DNA from: an uncultured Desulfobacter sp. | GTDB lineage: Bacteria; Desulfobacterota; Desulfobacteria; Desulfobacterales; Desulfobacteraceae | Assembly (NCBI RefSeq): GCF_963666145.1 | Contig: NZ_OY762614.1 | Span: 6,260,576-6,324,575 of the forward strand | Reading direction: 5' to 3' | DNA length: 64,000 nt | In this document: one piece after another, positions 16,856 to 25,390 of the stretch | Numbering within the stretch: position 1 is the first letter of the stretch | Layout of the letters: each line of letters opens with the position of its first letter | Made by a program: the position numbers and the translations under genes | Notes under the pieces: generated by a model | Told to the model about the DNA's origin: nothing | Seen by the model: only the letters and a program-made list of their open reading frames with translations | Database searches by the model: none

Positions 16856-17992
16856 TCAGGCAAGTCCGGGCGTATCCCAGAGATTCAATTTCGTGCCGAT
16901 TCCCTGGGCCAGGGCATTGCGGTATATGGTGGTGCCCCAGGCCACATCTTCCACAGGCAGGCCGCCCACAGAGTAGATAATGATCTCATCTTCATTTCGA
17001 CGCGCCGGAACCTTGCCGGTGAGAATATCCCCCAGATCATCCACCTGGCTTTTTTCCATTTTACCATCAGCAATCAGGTCCATGCAGCGCACGGCAGGGA
17101 TGGGAATGGTTTCGTAGGCAGGATAAGGCATCTCCTCGGCCCAGGCTTCATAAAGATTGATCCAGTCGGCCACGCTTCTTGCCCGGTTAAGGATGAAGTC
17201 ATCGTCAAAGCGGGCGGCAGCAGGACAGCACACCACAGCACCGGGCTTGAGCCATGCTTCATTAATGTAGGGGTATGCGCTGATATCACCTGTGGGAGAT
17301 GATGTTCCCACAAAAAGGATATCCGCGTCCTTGGCAGCCTGTTCAATATCGTCAACGGGTTCAATCTGTTCAATGGACGGATACTTTTGATTCAGATAGG
17401 CAATAAAGTCGTTCATGGATTTTTTGCCCCTGCCTTTGATTTTTACTGTTTTGATTCCCGGACGTTCCGACATGATGGCATCAAAGGCCGTTTTACTCAT
17501 CACCCCAGGCCCTACAATACCCACAACACTTGCATCTTTTTTGGCAAAATATCTGAATCCAACGCCGGGGACCGCACCGGTTCTATATGCGCTAAGCATG
17601 TTTGCCGACATATATGCCAGGGGCGCGCCGGTATCCTTGTCATTGAGGGTGAACATCAAGATCGAGCGGGGAAGCCCTTTTTTACGATTTTCCGTGTTGG
17701 AACCGTACCATTTCATGCCAACCATATCAAATTCACCACCAAGATAGGCAGGCATGGCCATAAAGCGCCTGTCCGGCCCGTCAGTGGGCATATTTGGAAA
17801 AGAAGAGTTTTCCGGAAAAGTCATCATTACACCATGAGAATTGCTGTTGGGGCCACCCATGCGAAAATCACCAATTTTAAGCAATTTAAACATCGCTTCC
17901 ATGGCATCCACGCAGCCGGCCATTTCGGTGACCCCCGCCTTGACCATGTCTGCTTCGCTCAGATAAAGAAAATCAATTTTTGGATAAGTCAT
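16856..17992 (-). CDS. Ornithine cyclodeaminase / mu-crystallin family protein (tyramine-oxidase-subunit-B-like)
   Basis: NAD(P)-binding enzyme of the family containing ornithine cyclodeaminase, alanine dehydrogenase Ala-DH-Af and ketimine reductases. The 378-residue protein has PRSILMFTLNDKDTGAPLAYM and the family signature SAYRTGAVPGVGFRYFAKKD, then a Rossmann motif (VVGIVGPGVMS). It is longer than classic ornithine cyclodeaminases (about 330-350) and matches the subgroup named tyramine oxidase subunit B in databases, as far as I recall. It lies 36 bases after ridA and before the dehydrogenase genes. In this setting it probably reduces or deaminates a cyclic imine or amino acid intermediate; the exact reaction is unknown. 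Confidence 0.82.
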   Translation of the reverse strand: MTYPKIDFLYLSEADMVKAGVTEMAGCVDAMEAMFKLLKIGDFRMGGPNSNSHGVMMTFPENSSFPNMPTDGPDRRFMAMPAYLGGEFDMVGMKWYGSNTENRKKGLPRSILMFTLNDKDTGAPLAYMSANMLSAYRTGAVPGVGFRYFAKKDASVVGIVGPGVMSKTAFDAIMSERPGIKTVKIKGRGKKSMNDFIAYLNQKYPSIEQIEPVDDIEQAAKDADILFVGTSSPTGDISAYPYINEAWLKPGAVVCCPAAARFDDDFILNRARSVADWINLYEAWAEEMPYPAYETIPIPAVRCMDLIADGKMEKSQVDDLGDILTGKVPARRNEDEIIIYSVGGLPVEDVAWGTTIYRNALAQGIGTKLNLWDTPGLA

Positions 17993-18028
17993 GTTTTTAA
18001 CCCTTTTTTGTTTTATTTTTTTATAGAT

Positions 18029-18424
18029 TTATGCGATTTCGCATCCAATGACGGCCTCTAATTCGATTTCCACCTTTTGGGCAGGACGGTTAAGTTTAGG
18101 GGTCTCAACCATTGTAAAAAGCGGCCGCACTGATTTAAACACTTCGCTGTAGGCGTTGGCCACCTCTTTGGCAAATCCCATATCCGTTATATAGGCTTTG
18201 ACCTTAATAACGTCCTTAACTTGGGCACCGGCCTGTTTTAAAAGCCCTGTAAATTTTTCAAATATAAACCTGGCCTGCTCATTCGGGGTCTCACCGCAAA
18301 CAGACCCATCGGGTTGAACGGCTGTTGTTCCGCCGATATAAACGTGATCTCCGACCTTTACCATCCTGGAATATCCTGCAATTTCTTCAAGCGGTGAACC
18401 TGATGCGTAATTCGTTCGTTTCAT
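18029..18424 (-). CDS. RidA family reactive-imine deaminase
   Basis: Hydrolyses reactive enamine/imine intermediates to ketones and ammonia. The 131-residue protein has the YjgF/RidA core: GDHVYIGGTTAVQPDGSV, then EQARFIFEKFTGLLKQAGA and the C-terminal RPAQKVEIELEAVIG. The archetypal RidA Arg motif (R-x-x-x-E near the end) is partly changed: the segment reads NRPAQKVEIELEAV, so it may belong to a Rid subgroup rather than archetypal RidA. It is the first gene of the minus-strand catabolic operon. An imine-forming dehydrogenase and a cyclodeaminase-family enzyme downstream fit a need for imine removal. Confidence 0.85.
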   Translation of the reverse strand: MKRTNYASGSPLEEIAGYSRMVKVGDHVYIGGTTAVQPDGSVCGETPNEQARFIFEKFTGLLKQAGAQVKDVIKVKAYITDMGFAKEVANAYSEVFKSVRPLFTMVETPKLNRPAQKVEIELEAVIGCEIA

Positions 18425-18809
18425 GATCTGTGCTCCTTGGAAAAATCAAATAAATGTAAGGAGACAAATAACAGCGAGCCCAAACAACCGTATTGGAAAA
18501 ATCGGAAGTCATTAAAAATGAATGCTGATCACAAAAACACATTTTTGTTTTTTTAATGATCCAAAATTGTATTTTTATCTCAAAAAACATATATCTCGTT
18601 CGAGCATCCAACAACCTTGTAACGACATTTTACAAAAAATATATCTTTAAAAATCAAATAGTAAAATACATTTAAGCCCGTTTTGCACACATAGATTTTG
18701 GCTACAGGCACTGTTGTTGCAGCCGCTGCCGTTGTCATTGCCAATGTGAAAAGTCACTATTGTTTTTATTTTGTAACGTTGCTTAACAAAGAAAAGAGTC
18801 CGTTTTAAA
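18425..18809. promoter_or_regulatory. Divergent regulatory region between ridA operon and AraC-type regulator
   Basis: This 385-base AT-rich gap separates the catabolic operon (minus) from the AraC-type regulator gene (plus) and must contain promoters for both. A ribosome-binding site (AAGGAG) precedes ridA on the minus strand. I see A/T tracts but no single convincing -35/-10 pair, and no clear tandem operator. Divergent placement suggests that the AraC-type protein binds here and controls the operon. Confidence 0.5.
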
Positions 18810-19598
18810 ATGAACAATTCTTATCTACCGGAACAGCCCTTTTTTAAATTATCCACCCGACAGTTTGTCTCCCGTGTGGGGTCTACCTCCGGCCTGCTGG
18901 CACAATACTACAGCTTTGAGGTTCCATCGGATGATGACCACGCCATCGTGGCAGTTCCCGACGGCACCATCGATATTCTTTTCCATTGCACAGCTTCCGC
19001 ACCATCGGCGTCGGTATGCGGTTCGGTCAAAAAAGGTAAACAGATTAAGTTTAAAAAAGGCAGTCTTTATTTTGGCGCAAGATTTTTACCCGGTACCGCA
19101 AAACAAATTTTAAAAAGTCCGCTGTCTCATTTCACAGACCAGGAAATTCTCCTTGAAGATATCCAAAGCAACTCAGACGAATTTGTAGAATTAATCTGTG
19201 GGGCCCCATCTTTCGATGAAAAAATCGCCCTGTTTGAAAAATATTATACGCGTTGCAACAGTGATAAGGATTGCGCCCCGTCGCTGATCTCATTTCTGCT
19301 TGAAAAGATAAATGCATCCTGCGGAGAAATCCGGGTCCGGGAACTGGCCGACGAGACCGGTTATTCCACAAGACATGTCAGCAATATTTTTAAAAAATAT
19401 GTGGGCATTTCCCCCAAGCTCTTTTCCCGAATTGTCCGTTTCCAGAGAAGCTTCAGCCTGCTCCGATTACAAAAAAAAGCAACGTTTGCTGATCTTGCCC
19501 AGGATGCCGGATATTATGACCAGGCTCATTTTATCAATGAATTTAAAGAGTTTTCCCTGAACACCCCCACCCAGATCATACAAGGCAGTTTTTGCTAA
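18810..19598 (+). CDS. AraC-family transcriptional regulator with N-terminal DUF6597-like domain
   Basis: Probable activator of the neighbouring catabolic genes. The 262-residue protein has an N-terminal cupin-like sensing domain (FEVPSDDDHAIVAVPDGTIDILF is typical of DUF6597) and a C-terminal AraC DNA-binding domain with two helix-turn-helix units: IRVRELADETGYSTRHVSNIFKK and ATFADLAQDAGYYDQAHFINEF. It lies divergent to ridA and upstream of the permease on the same strand. The ligand is probably the compound taken up by the permease, but this is inference. Confidence 0.88.
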   Translation: MNNSYLPEQPFFKLSTRQFVSRVGSTSGLLAQYYSFEVPSDDDHAIVAVPDGTIDILFHCTASAPSASVCGSVKKGKQIKFKKGSLYFGARFLPGTAKQILKSPLSHFTDQEILLEDIQSNSDEFVELICGAPSFDEKIALFEKYYTRCNSDKDCAPSLISFLLEKINASCGEIRVRELADETGYSTRHVSNIFKKYVGISPKLFSRIVRFQRSFSLLRLQKKATFADLAQDAGYYDQAHFINEFKEFSLNTPTQIIQGSFC

Positions 19599-19718
19599 GG
19601 TTTTTTTAAAAATAACAATCCTGTTCCGTTTTTTCCAATACCGGTTGCTTTGTAAAAGGTAACTTTGTTCTGCGTCAACCACCTGAACAAATTAACTGGT
19701 ATTGTAAGGAGAAACGGA

Positions 19719-21152
19719 ATGGACAACTTAAAAAGATCACTTGGGTTTTGGGCCTGTCTATCGGTCAGCATGGGGCTGGTCGTAGCGTCCAGTACATTGG
19801 TAACCCTGGGTCAGGGCATGGGAATTGCCGGGCCTGGGTTTGTTATCGCCATGGTTGCGGCCTGGATGCTGCAGCATTTTTCGGCGCAAAGTTTTGCAGA
19901 ACTTGCCTGCCTGATGCCCAGCGCCGGAGGTATCGGGTCATACACACAGGTTGCCCTGGGACCGCTGCTTGCAATGGTGGCCACCATTGCAGGATATATT
20001 ATTCCCAATTTTTTCGCGGTTCCTTCCGAGTTGGCCATTGCCGGATCAATTATTTCATCCACATTTATCCCTTCGTGTTCCCCGGCAGTTATCGGGGGCG
20101 TCCTTTTTGGAGTTCTGATTATCTTTAATGTGCTGGGGGTGGATGTGTTTGCAAAATCACAGATCCTGTTCACAACGGTTATGATGGTTTCAATTGCAGG
20201 ATTGGGTATTATCGGACTCACAGAGGTTGGAAATCCGTCATTATATCATCTTGCACAGATGGACTTTAACCCCATGGGATGGGGGGTACTCAGCCTGACG
20301 GCACTGGCTATATGGCTATATATCGGAATTGAATTCGTCACCCCCATGGCCCAGGAAATCCAGCAGCCGGAAAAACATATTCCTAAAGCCATGAGCCTTG
20401 GCTTGCTGATCATTTTTGTCATCAACCTGTTGTACGGGCTTACCTGCATCAAGTATGTACCCTTGGCAGAACTTGCAGAATCCATGAGCCCCCACATCCT
20501 GGTAGCCCAAGCCGTTTTGGGGAAACCAGGCCTGGTGATTATCTCAATTGTAAGTCTTTTTGCAACCGCCAGTACCGTAAATACCGTTATCGCCGTGGTC
20601 CCGCGGATGCTCTACAGTATGGCGTTAAACGGAGAGCTTCCGGCTGTGTTTGGTAAACTTCACCCCCGTTTCAGAACGCCATGGATCGGGATACTGGCCA
20701 TGTCAGGGGTCATTGGCGGTTTTTATTTTGGCGGCATCGCCAATGCTGGCAATATCATGGTCTATCTGCTTGCCGCAGTGTCTTCCTGGCTGCTTTGCTA
20801 CATCGTCGCCCATATTGATGTGATTGTGCTCAGGCTGCGATATCCCCGACTCAAACGGCCCTACAAATCACCGTTTTTTCCTGTTCCTCAGATCCTTGGC
20901 GCGTTAGGGATGCTGGCGTCATTTATCAATATCTTCCCGGACCCAGAGATACGAAATACGATCATGCGATGGTCCGGCCTGTTTATCGGTATATCAGTCG
21001 TCTATTCAGCACTCTGGCTCAAATTTGTGCTGAATCAAAAATTATTTAAACCGGTCCCCCTTGAACCGGTTCTCAAGTACATGAAAATGGAAGAACCTGT
21101 ACAAAACGAAAAAAAAGTTGGCGTGGCTTTCGGGAGTTCAATTGAATGCTGA
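19719..21152 (+). CDS. APC-family amino acid permease
   Basis: Secondary transporter for an amino acid or amine. About twelve hydrophobic segments are visible over 477 residues, with the APC-type start (MGLVVASSTLVTLGQGMGIAGPGF) and the conserved IELVTP-like segment (YIGIEFVTPMAQEIQQPEKHIPKAM) in the sixth/seventh helix region. The start chosen is the ATG at 19719 because AAGGAG lies 8 bases before it; the open frame extends upstream without coding character. It follows the AraC-type regulator and is probably the importer for the substrate of the HcnABC-like dehydrogenase. It overlaps the next small gene by 7 bases. Confidence 0.88.
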   Translation: MDNLKRSLGFWACLSVSMGLVVASSTLVTLGQGMGIAGPGFVIAMVAAWMLQHFSAQSFAELACLMPSAGGIGSYTQVALGPLLAMVATIAGYIIPNFFAVPSELAIAGSIISSTFIPSCSPAVIGGVLFGVLIIFNVLGVDVFAKSQILFTTVMMVSIAGLGIIGLTEVGNPSLYHLAQMDFNPMGWGVLSLTALAIWLYIGIEFVTPMAQEIQQPEKHIPKAMSLGLLIIFVINLLYGLTCIKYVPLAELAESMSPHILVAQAVLGKPGLVIISIVSLFATASTVNTVIAVVPRMLYSMALNGELPAVFGKLHPRFRTPWIGILAMSGVIGGFYFGGIANAGNIMVYLLAAVSSWLLCYIVAHIDVIVLRLRYPRLKRPYKSPFFPVPQILGALGMLASFINIFPDPEIRNTIMRWSGLFIGISVVYSALWLKFVLNQKLFKPVPLEPVLKYMKMEEPVQNEKKVGVAFGSSIEC

Positions 21153-21679
21153 AGATTGACAGCAAACGCATGCTGATTGATAGTGCCAAGCGATTCGAAC
21201 CCTACTTTGGAACCGGCGGAACCTGGCAGCAGGGAAAAATCTTCTTCCCTGAACTGCCATATTCCGGATCGCTTTCATTTGTCCGTAAAAGCAGCCTGAT
21301 AAGCGCCAACTATTTTTTGTCTCTCCAGGCCTTGCTGCCCTCGCCGGATACATTGAATAGCAAAAATAGAACCGGCCGTTGCTACCTCAACCGACTTGGT
21401 TTCTGGCGGATTAAGGGTTCTGATAAAACGCTGACCTTATTTTATCAAAGGATAAAACAAGATACCGATGTGGCAAGGCTATGCAAACTAACGGATTTTG
21501 ATGCGCTCACACTCTCGTCTGCAAATTCAGAAACAACCCTTTTTCTAAATCTGTATGGCGGCGGCTATCTTTCGCTTCTTTTTCCGCCCATAAAATTTAA
21601 AATTGCCATCAGTGATGAACAGATAAAAAACAGTGCTGTTTTTTTCAAAACGCTGATGAACATTTTGACGGATAGATAG
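21146..21679 (+). CDS. Hypothetical protein coupled to the permease gene
   Basis: A 177-residue predicted soluble protein of no family I recognise. It begins in a 7-base overlap with the permease stop (ATGCTGA), so it is translationally coupled to it. The sequence has the mixed alpha/beta look of a small cytoplasmic protein, with short motifs such as TGRCYLNRLGFWRIKG and NLYGGGYLSLLFPP. No signal peptide and no transmembrane segment. It may take part in the uptake or use of the same substrate, but nothing in the sequence says how. Confidence 0.72.
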   Translation: MLKIDSKRMLIDSAKRFEPYFGTGGTWQQGKIFFPELPYSGSLSFVRKSSLISANYFLSLQALLPSPDTLNSKNRTGRCYLNRLGFWRIKGSDKTLTLFYQRIKQDTDVARLCKLTDFDALTLSSANSETTLFLNLYGGGYLSLLFPPIKFKIAISDEQIKNSAVFFKTLMNILTDR

Positions 21680-21747
21680 AAGCGGGGATCTTCGAAATCT
21701 CTTATAATTTGAATTTAAATATTTATTAACCGGAAAAGGAAAATTTG

Positions 21748-22575
21748 ATGAAAAAACAATTTATGTGTCTCACAGGGCTGTTAATTTTCATGATCATCAG
21801 TACAACAACTTGGGCGGATGTATTAGATCCCCTGGACAACAGTTCAGCCCCAGTCGGCACCAAAGTGCTTGTCAGCTATTTTGGTTACCAGCATCTACCG
21901 GAATATGAAGACCAAAACGGAACCACCGTGGATATCGGGGTTGATGTGGCCTATGCCGCAATCAGGCCTGTCTATTTTGCAGGAAAAGTGTTCGGGAAAA
22001 CCTGGGGGGTCAACGCGGTTATACCCTTTCAAAGCATTTCCACCGATGGGGAGGATACTGTAGACGGTATAGGAGATCTTGTGGTCGGCCCGTTTATCTT
22101 CCTTTATGAAAATCCTGTTGACCAGGTGTTTCTTTCCTTCTGGGAGTTTGCCTATACCCCCACGGGCTCAGATGAGGTCAGCAATGATTCCTGGTGGTTC
22201 CAGCATCAGCTGGCTTTTGGCTGGTATCCTGGTCCATGGTCCTTTGATGCATGCCTGAATTACTGGCAAAAAGACGAGGATACAGCAGGTAATGATGTAT
22301 CGGATGCGGTTGAACTGGAAGGCGTGGTGGCTTATGCCCTCACGGAAAAATTGCGCATCGGGGTTCAGGCGGCCTGGTGGAAAGACTTTGACGACATTGA
22401 ATCCGGCGGAGTCAGCCTGCCCGGTACCCAGGGAGAAAATGTAAAGCTGGGCCTCAACCTGGGCTACATGCTCCAGGAAAATCTTATGGTCAATTTAAGA
22501 TACATGCACGACGTGAAGTCCGAAGCGTATACAAAAGGCTCCTGGACCTATCTTCGCCTGACTTACATATTTTGA
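21748..22575 (+). CDS. Outer-membrane beta-barrel protein, MetA-pathway/phenol-transport-like (PF13557-type)
   Basis: Predicted 275-residue outer-membrane channel. The start is the ATG at 21748, with AAAAGGA 7 bases upstream. A signal peptide (MKKQFMCLTGLLIFMIISTTTWA) is followed by alternating amphipathic strands rich in aromatic residues (YAAIRPVYFAGKVFG, WWFQHQLAFGWYPGPWSFD) and a C-terminal strand ending in an aromatic residue (YLRLTYIF), the usual beta-barrel assembly signal. The arrangement resembles the SphA/meta-pathway phenol-degradation outer-membrane family. It lies 65 bases after the preceding gene and could be the outer-membrane partner of the permease. Ligand unknown. Confidence 0.78.
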   Translation: MKKQFMCLTGLLIFMIISTTTWADVLDPLDNSSAPVGTKVLVSYFGYQHLPEYEDQNGTTVDIGVDVAYAAIRPVYFAGKVFGKTWGVNAVIPFQSISTDGEDTVDGIGDLVVGPFIFLYENPVDQVFLSFWEFAYTPTGSDEVSNDSWWFQHQLAFGWYPGPWSFDACLNYWQKDEDTAGNDVSDAVELEGVVAYALTEKLRIGVQAAWWKDFDDIESGGVSLPGTQGENVKLGLNLGYMLQENLMVNLRYMHDVKSEAYTKGSWTYLRLTYIF

Positions 22576-22589
22576 TCCTGTAATTCTTT

Positions 22590-23177
22590 TCAGGGCATCC
22601 ATGTGATAATGCCGTCATCAGGATTTTGTTCTTTCCATGCCCAGAATGAATCAATATCCTGGATGCCGTGTTCAATAACGGCTTTATAAACTTGGATGCC
22701 CATCACCTTTTTTTCAATGGGAATACTATGTTTGATCCGAAGAATATTTACCCGCATCTCGGGGGTCAAAACCGCAGCAATCCGTTCGGCAACCTTTTCA
22801 AAATGCCCGGCATAGGCAGATTCATTTAAAATATGAATTATATCAATTTGCCAGGTATGACCATGTGTGTCTTCGTAGAACGTATGCCACTCAATACATT
22901 TATCCTCGGCTTTAAGTAAATTGATGTAACTTATTGTTTTAATTCGTTTATTTTCTGAAAGCCGGGCCATAGCTGAAAAGCTGTCATGCAGATTAAATGG
23001 CGTCGTATAGACATGGAAATCAATATCCCGGTTGTTTATGAGCAACCCCATTTTCAATGAGCCGACCAAATTAATCGTTGCCCCGATGGACGACCAGATG
23101 TCAATGATATTGGTGTCGTGAACAACCTGCCAGGCTTCTTTTTGTATGGATTCGGCCATTTCAAAAATCTGTTTCAT
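22590..23177 (-). CDS. Putative nucleotidyltransferase-fold protein
   Basis: A 195-residue protein not assignable to a named enzyme. The segment GSLKMGLLINNRDIDFHVYT resembles the nucleotidyltransferase core: Gly-Ser in the first helix turn, and Asp-Ile-Asp as the metal-binding pair. A further acidic strand follows at WQIDIIHI. This is a pattern-based guess at the fold; the usual substrate-specific domains are not recognisable. It is convergent with the outer-membrane protein gene (14 bases apart) and lies 77 bases after the MBL hydrolase gene on its strand. Confidence 0.65.
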   Translation of the reverse strand: MKQIFEMAESIQKEAWQVVHDTNIIDIWSSIGATINLVGSLKMGLLINNRDIDFHVYTTPFNLHDSFSAMARLSENKRIKTISYINLLKAEDKCIEWHTFYEDTHGHTWQIDIIHILNESAYAGHFEKVAERIAAVLTPEMRVNILRIKHSIPIEKKVMGIQVYKAVIEHGIQDIDSFWAWKEQNPDDGIITWMP

Positions 23178-23254
23178 CGTATTTTCCCCATGTCCCTTAT
23201 ATCAACCTGGCACCACCATCAATCACGACCGTTACCCCATCTGTAATGAGTTGT

Positions 23255-24202
23255 TCAATATTTTTCCCGGGACGGCTCGTCCCCCTTGTCCGTCAAGTAA
23301 CGTGTTTTCAGATTCATTGTCACGATAAAATCACCGCCCGCCCGTTTGGGAAGCACCTCCAGCATGGCCGCCGTCAATTTTCCTAAATCTTTTTCATTGG
23401 CGCTAAGTTCCTTGGCTTTCTGATCAAAAAACGGCAGATATGCTTTCATATCTTCAATATCCTTGTTTGAAGATAAAGGACCGTGTCCCGGAATAATATG
23501 GCTGACATTCATCTCACGTATGAAATCAAGATTTTTTTGCCATCCGTCCAGATCCCCGTCGCCCATATAAGGATGAAAATCTGTAAACAGGATATCCCCG
23601 GCAAAAATGACATCCTGGGAGGGAATATGCACAATGATAGATCCCGGTGAATGAGATGCAAATCCGGTATGGATCAATTTTACGGTGATGCCGCCCAGAT
23701 CAATAATCATTTCTTTTTCAAAGGCTGTATCCGGTGCAACGGTCCGGGTGCCTTCCCAGAAATCCATCGGCAAACCAAATTCAGCCGGATTTTCCAGCAT
23801 CTTATCTCCGTAAGCGATAACAGCATCTCGGCACTTTTCATGGCCGATAATTCGAGCCCCCATGTCGGCAAAAACATTGTTTCCGAAAACATGATCAAGA
23901 TGGCAGTGTGTATTCACCACATACCTTATGGGTTTATCCGTTATTTTTCTGATATCCGCAACAAACCCTTCAGCTTCTTTTGCCGAGGTCAGCGTATCCA
24001 CGACAAGTACGGCATCGTCTCCGATCACGATACCGGTATTGACAAAGAATACGTTGCCGGGTGTTCCGGCTGGAATCCCTGTATAAGAATAAACCGATTC
24101 TGTAATTTTCTTTAATACGGGGTTTGGCATCTGCGCCATAACAGATTGAACAAAGAGCACAACTGAAAGGTTAAAAATCATTACGATTGTTTTCATTCTC
24201 AT
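23255..24202 (-). CDS. Exported MBL-fold metallo-hydrolase
   Basis: Metallo-beta-lactamase-fold hydrolase with a Sec signal peptide (MRMKTIVMIFNLSVVLFVQSVMA). The start at 24202 is chosen for its AGGAG 7 bases upstream; the open frame extends further without support. The zinc motif NTHCHLDHVFG holds His99, His101, Asp103 and His104, and later metal ligands are visible in TGFASHSPGSIIVH and IIPGHGPL. At 315 residues it resembles periplasmic class-B-like or SoxH-type hydrolases rather than true carbapenemases. It is isolated between a nucleotidyltransferase-like gene and a long gap before the pheA leader. Substrate unknown. Confidence 0.85.
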   Translation of the reverse strand: MRMKTIVMIFNLSVVLFVQSVMAQMPNPVLKKITESVYSYTGIPAGTPGNVFFVNTGIVIGDDAVLVVDTLTSAKEAEGFVADIRKITDKPIRYVVNTHCHLDHVFGNNVFADMGARIIGHEKCRDAVIAYGDKMLENPAEFGLPMDFWEGTRTVAPDTAFEKEMIIDLGGITVKLIHTGFASHSPGSIIVHIPSQDVIFAGDILFTDFHPYMGDGDLDGWQKNLDFIREMNVSHIIPGHGPLSSNKDIEDMKAYLPFFDQKAKELSANEKDLGKLTAAMLEVLPKRAGGDFIVTMNLKTRYLTDKGDEPSREKY

Positions 24203-24443
24203 TTTTTGTCTCCTGTTTGCTGTTTTGGACAACTTTGGGCTTTTGGCCCAGCAATTCAAAACATAGTTTTTTGGAACTTGGTCTAAATGACAGTTTCCGC
24301 AAAAAAATATGATAGAACTTATTTAAGCATGCCGTGTATTGATTACCGGTACCCTATTGTACTTTGGTGATTTATATCTTGGGAGTTTTGATCATGCAAG
24401 GACAATTGCCTTAAATTTAAAACACTCCCTGTTGTATTTCACC

Positions 24444-24476
24444 TTGACACAGCCTTGTACCGCTGTTAGGTATGTT
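24444..24476 (+). promoter_or_regulatory. Candidate promoter of the prephenate dehydratase leader
   Basis: A perfect -35 box TTGACA is at 24444-24449. The -10 region is poor: TAGGTA at 17-base spacing or TATGTT at 21-base spacing. The position, about 35 bases before the leader-peptide ATG at 24511, suits transcription of an attenuator leader. The region from 24203 to 24443 shows nothing else I can assign. Confidence 0.4.
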
Positions 24477-24510
24477 TAGTTTTCTTAATGCGTTAAAGGC
24501 TGACCGAAAA

Positions 24511-24594
24511 ATGAAAATTATCAAAACCAACAACTTATTTTTCTATTTTAATTTTGGACGTTTCTATTATTTTAGGAGCGTTCATCCGGTTTAG
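24511..24594 (+). CDS. Phe/Tyr-rich leader peptide (pheL-like) of a transcription attenuator
   Basis: A 27-codon open frame, too short for routine gene calling, from ATG at 24511 to TAG at 24592. Its middle reads LFFYFNFGRFYYF, i.e. six Phe and three Tyr in thirteen residues. This matches the logic of PheL leaders: ribosome stalling at Phe (and here Tyr) codons when charged tRNA is scarce. It sits directly before a three-hairpin region ending in a terminator and then the prephenate dehydratase gene. An AAAGG lies about 11 bases before the start. Confidence 0.82.
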   Translation: MKIIKTNNLFFYFNFGRFYYFRSVHPV

Positions 24595-24618
24595 CTTTAT
24601 GTGAATTCGACACATACA

Positions 24619-24651
24619 GGCCCCGGGTGGACGGTAAGACCACCCGGGGCC
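24619..24651 (+). promoter_or_regulatory. Attenuator hairpin 1 / antiterminator arm
   Basis: A perfect 12-bp stem pairs 24619-24630 with 24640-24651 around a 9-base loop. Its distal arm (CCGGGGCC) is also complementary to 24671-24678, the first arm of the terminator, so it can form a competing antiterminator. Together with the leader peptide this gives the mutually exclusive structures needed for translation-dependent attenuation. Confidence 0.78.
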
Positions 24652-24668
24652 TCTCAGTTTGCAGGCCC

Positions 24669-24709
24669 AAGGCCCCGGGAAAATCTTTTCCGGGGCCTTT
24701 GTTTTTTTT
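24669..24709 (+). terminator. Rho-independent terminator of the prephenate dehydratase attenuator
   Basis: A 10-bp GC-rich stem (24669-24678 with 24690-24699, extendable by A-T pairs) is followed by a T-rich run with eight consecutive T (24702-24709). The terminator lies between the leader peptide and the structural gene, so it must be conditional. Its first arm can instead pair with 24644-24651. Confidence 0.85.
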
Positions 24710-24760
24710 ACCAGACATCAGGGCCAAAAGCTGCCCTTGGGAAAAGGAGAATTTCAAAGG

Positions 24761-25390
24761 ATGAGACTTGAACCGACCATCACAAACGCGCAGCAGCAAG
24801 TTTTCAGCAAAAAAAAACGAATGGCTGACTCAAATACGCTAAATGCGACCGCCTGCGCCATTACCGGAGAACCGGGAAGCTATTCACACAAGGCCTGCCT
24901 CTCCTATTTCGGCGATGATACCGCCCCGGTGACCATGAATTCATTCAAGGAGGTCTTTGCTGCCGTTAAAAACAACACCGCATCGTATGGCGTGGTGCCC
25001 ATAGAAAATTCCTTGACCGGATCAGTCCACGAAAACTATGATCTGCTCCAGACGTACAATCTGAGAATTATCGGTGAAATCACCATTCGTATCAAACATG
25101 CGTTGATAACCCACCCTAAAACAAAACTGTCAGCAGTCAAAACCATCCTTGCGCCACCCCATGTCATTGCCCAATGCCAGAACTACCTGGTCCAGATGAC
25201 CACAACGGAAATTTTACCTGTTCGCACAGGCGTCTGTGCGGTAAAGCAAGCCCAGGCCCTTGATCCGTCAGTGGCAGCCATTGGCCCGGCCCTGGCCGCG
25301 GATATCTTTACCATGGCTGTGGCCGACGAATCCATTGAAGACAATCCCCAAAATTATACGCGGTTTGCCGTGATTGCCAGGGCAATTTAA
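24761..25390 (+). CDS. pheA: Prephenate dehydratase catalytic domain (ACT domain in another frame)
   Basis: Converts prephenate to phenylpyruvate in phenylalanine synthesis. From the ATG at 24761 (AAGGAG upstream) the frame encodes 209 residues. Motifs include ITGEPGSYSHKA near the start, SYGVVPIENSLTGSVHENYDLL (the catalytic segment, with Thr-Gly-Ser) and the C-terminal ESIEDNPQNYTRFAVIAR. The frame then stops at TAA 25388-25390, just where family members normally run on into the ACT regulatory domain. That domain follows at once in the +1 frame. There is no chorismate mutase domain. Expression is probably controlled by the attenuator upstream. The frame change may be a sequencing indel, a real mutation or a programmed shift. 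Confidence 0.85.
   Translation: MRLEPTITNAQQQVFSKKKRMADSNTLNATACAITGEPGSYSHKACLSYFGDDTAPVTMNSFKEVFAAVKNNTASYGVVPIENSLTGSVHENYDLLQTYNLRIIGEITIRIKHALITHPKTKLSAVKTILAPPHVIAQCQNYLVQMTTTEILPVRTGVCAVKQAQALDPSVAAIGPALAADIFTMAVADESIEDNPQNYTRFAVIARAI

Noticed and set aside
25388..25390. Stop codon recoding (as for the selenoprotein) at the prephenate dehydratase stop
   Set aside because: The codon is TAA, and the ACT domain is in another frame, so simple read-through would not join the two.
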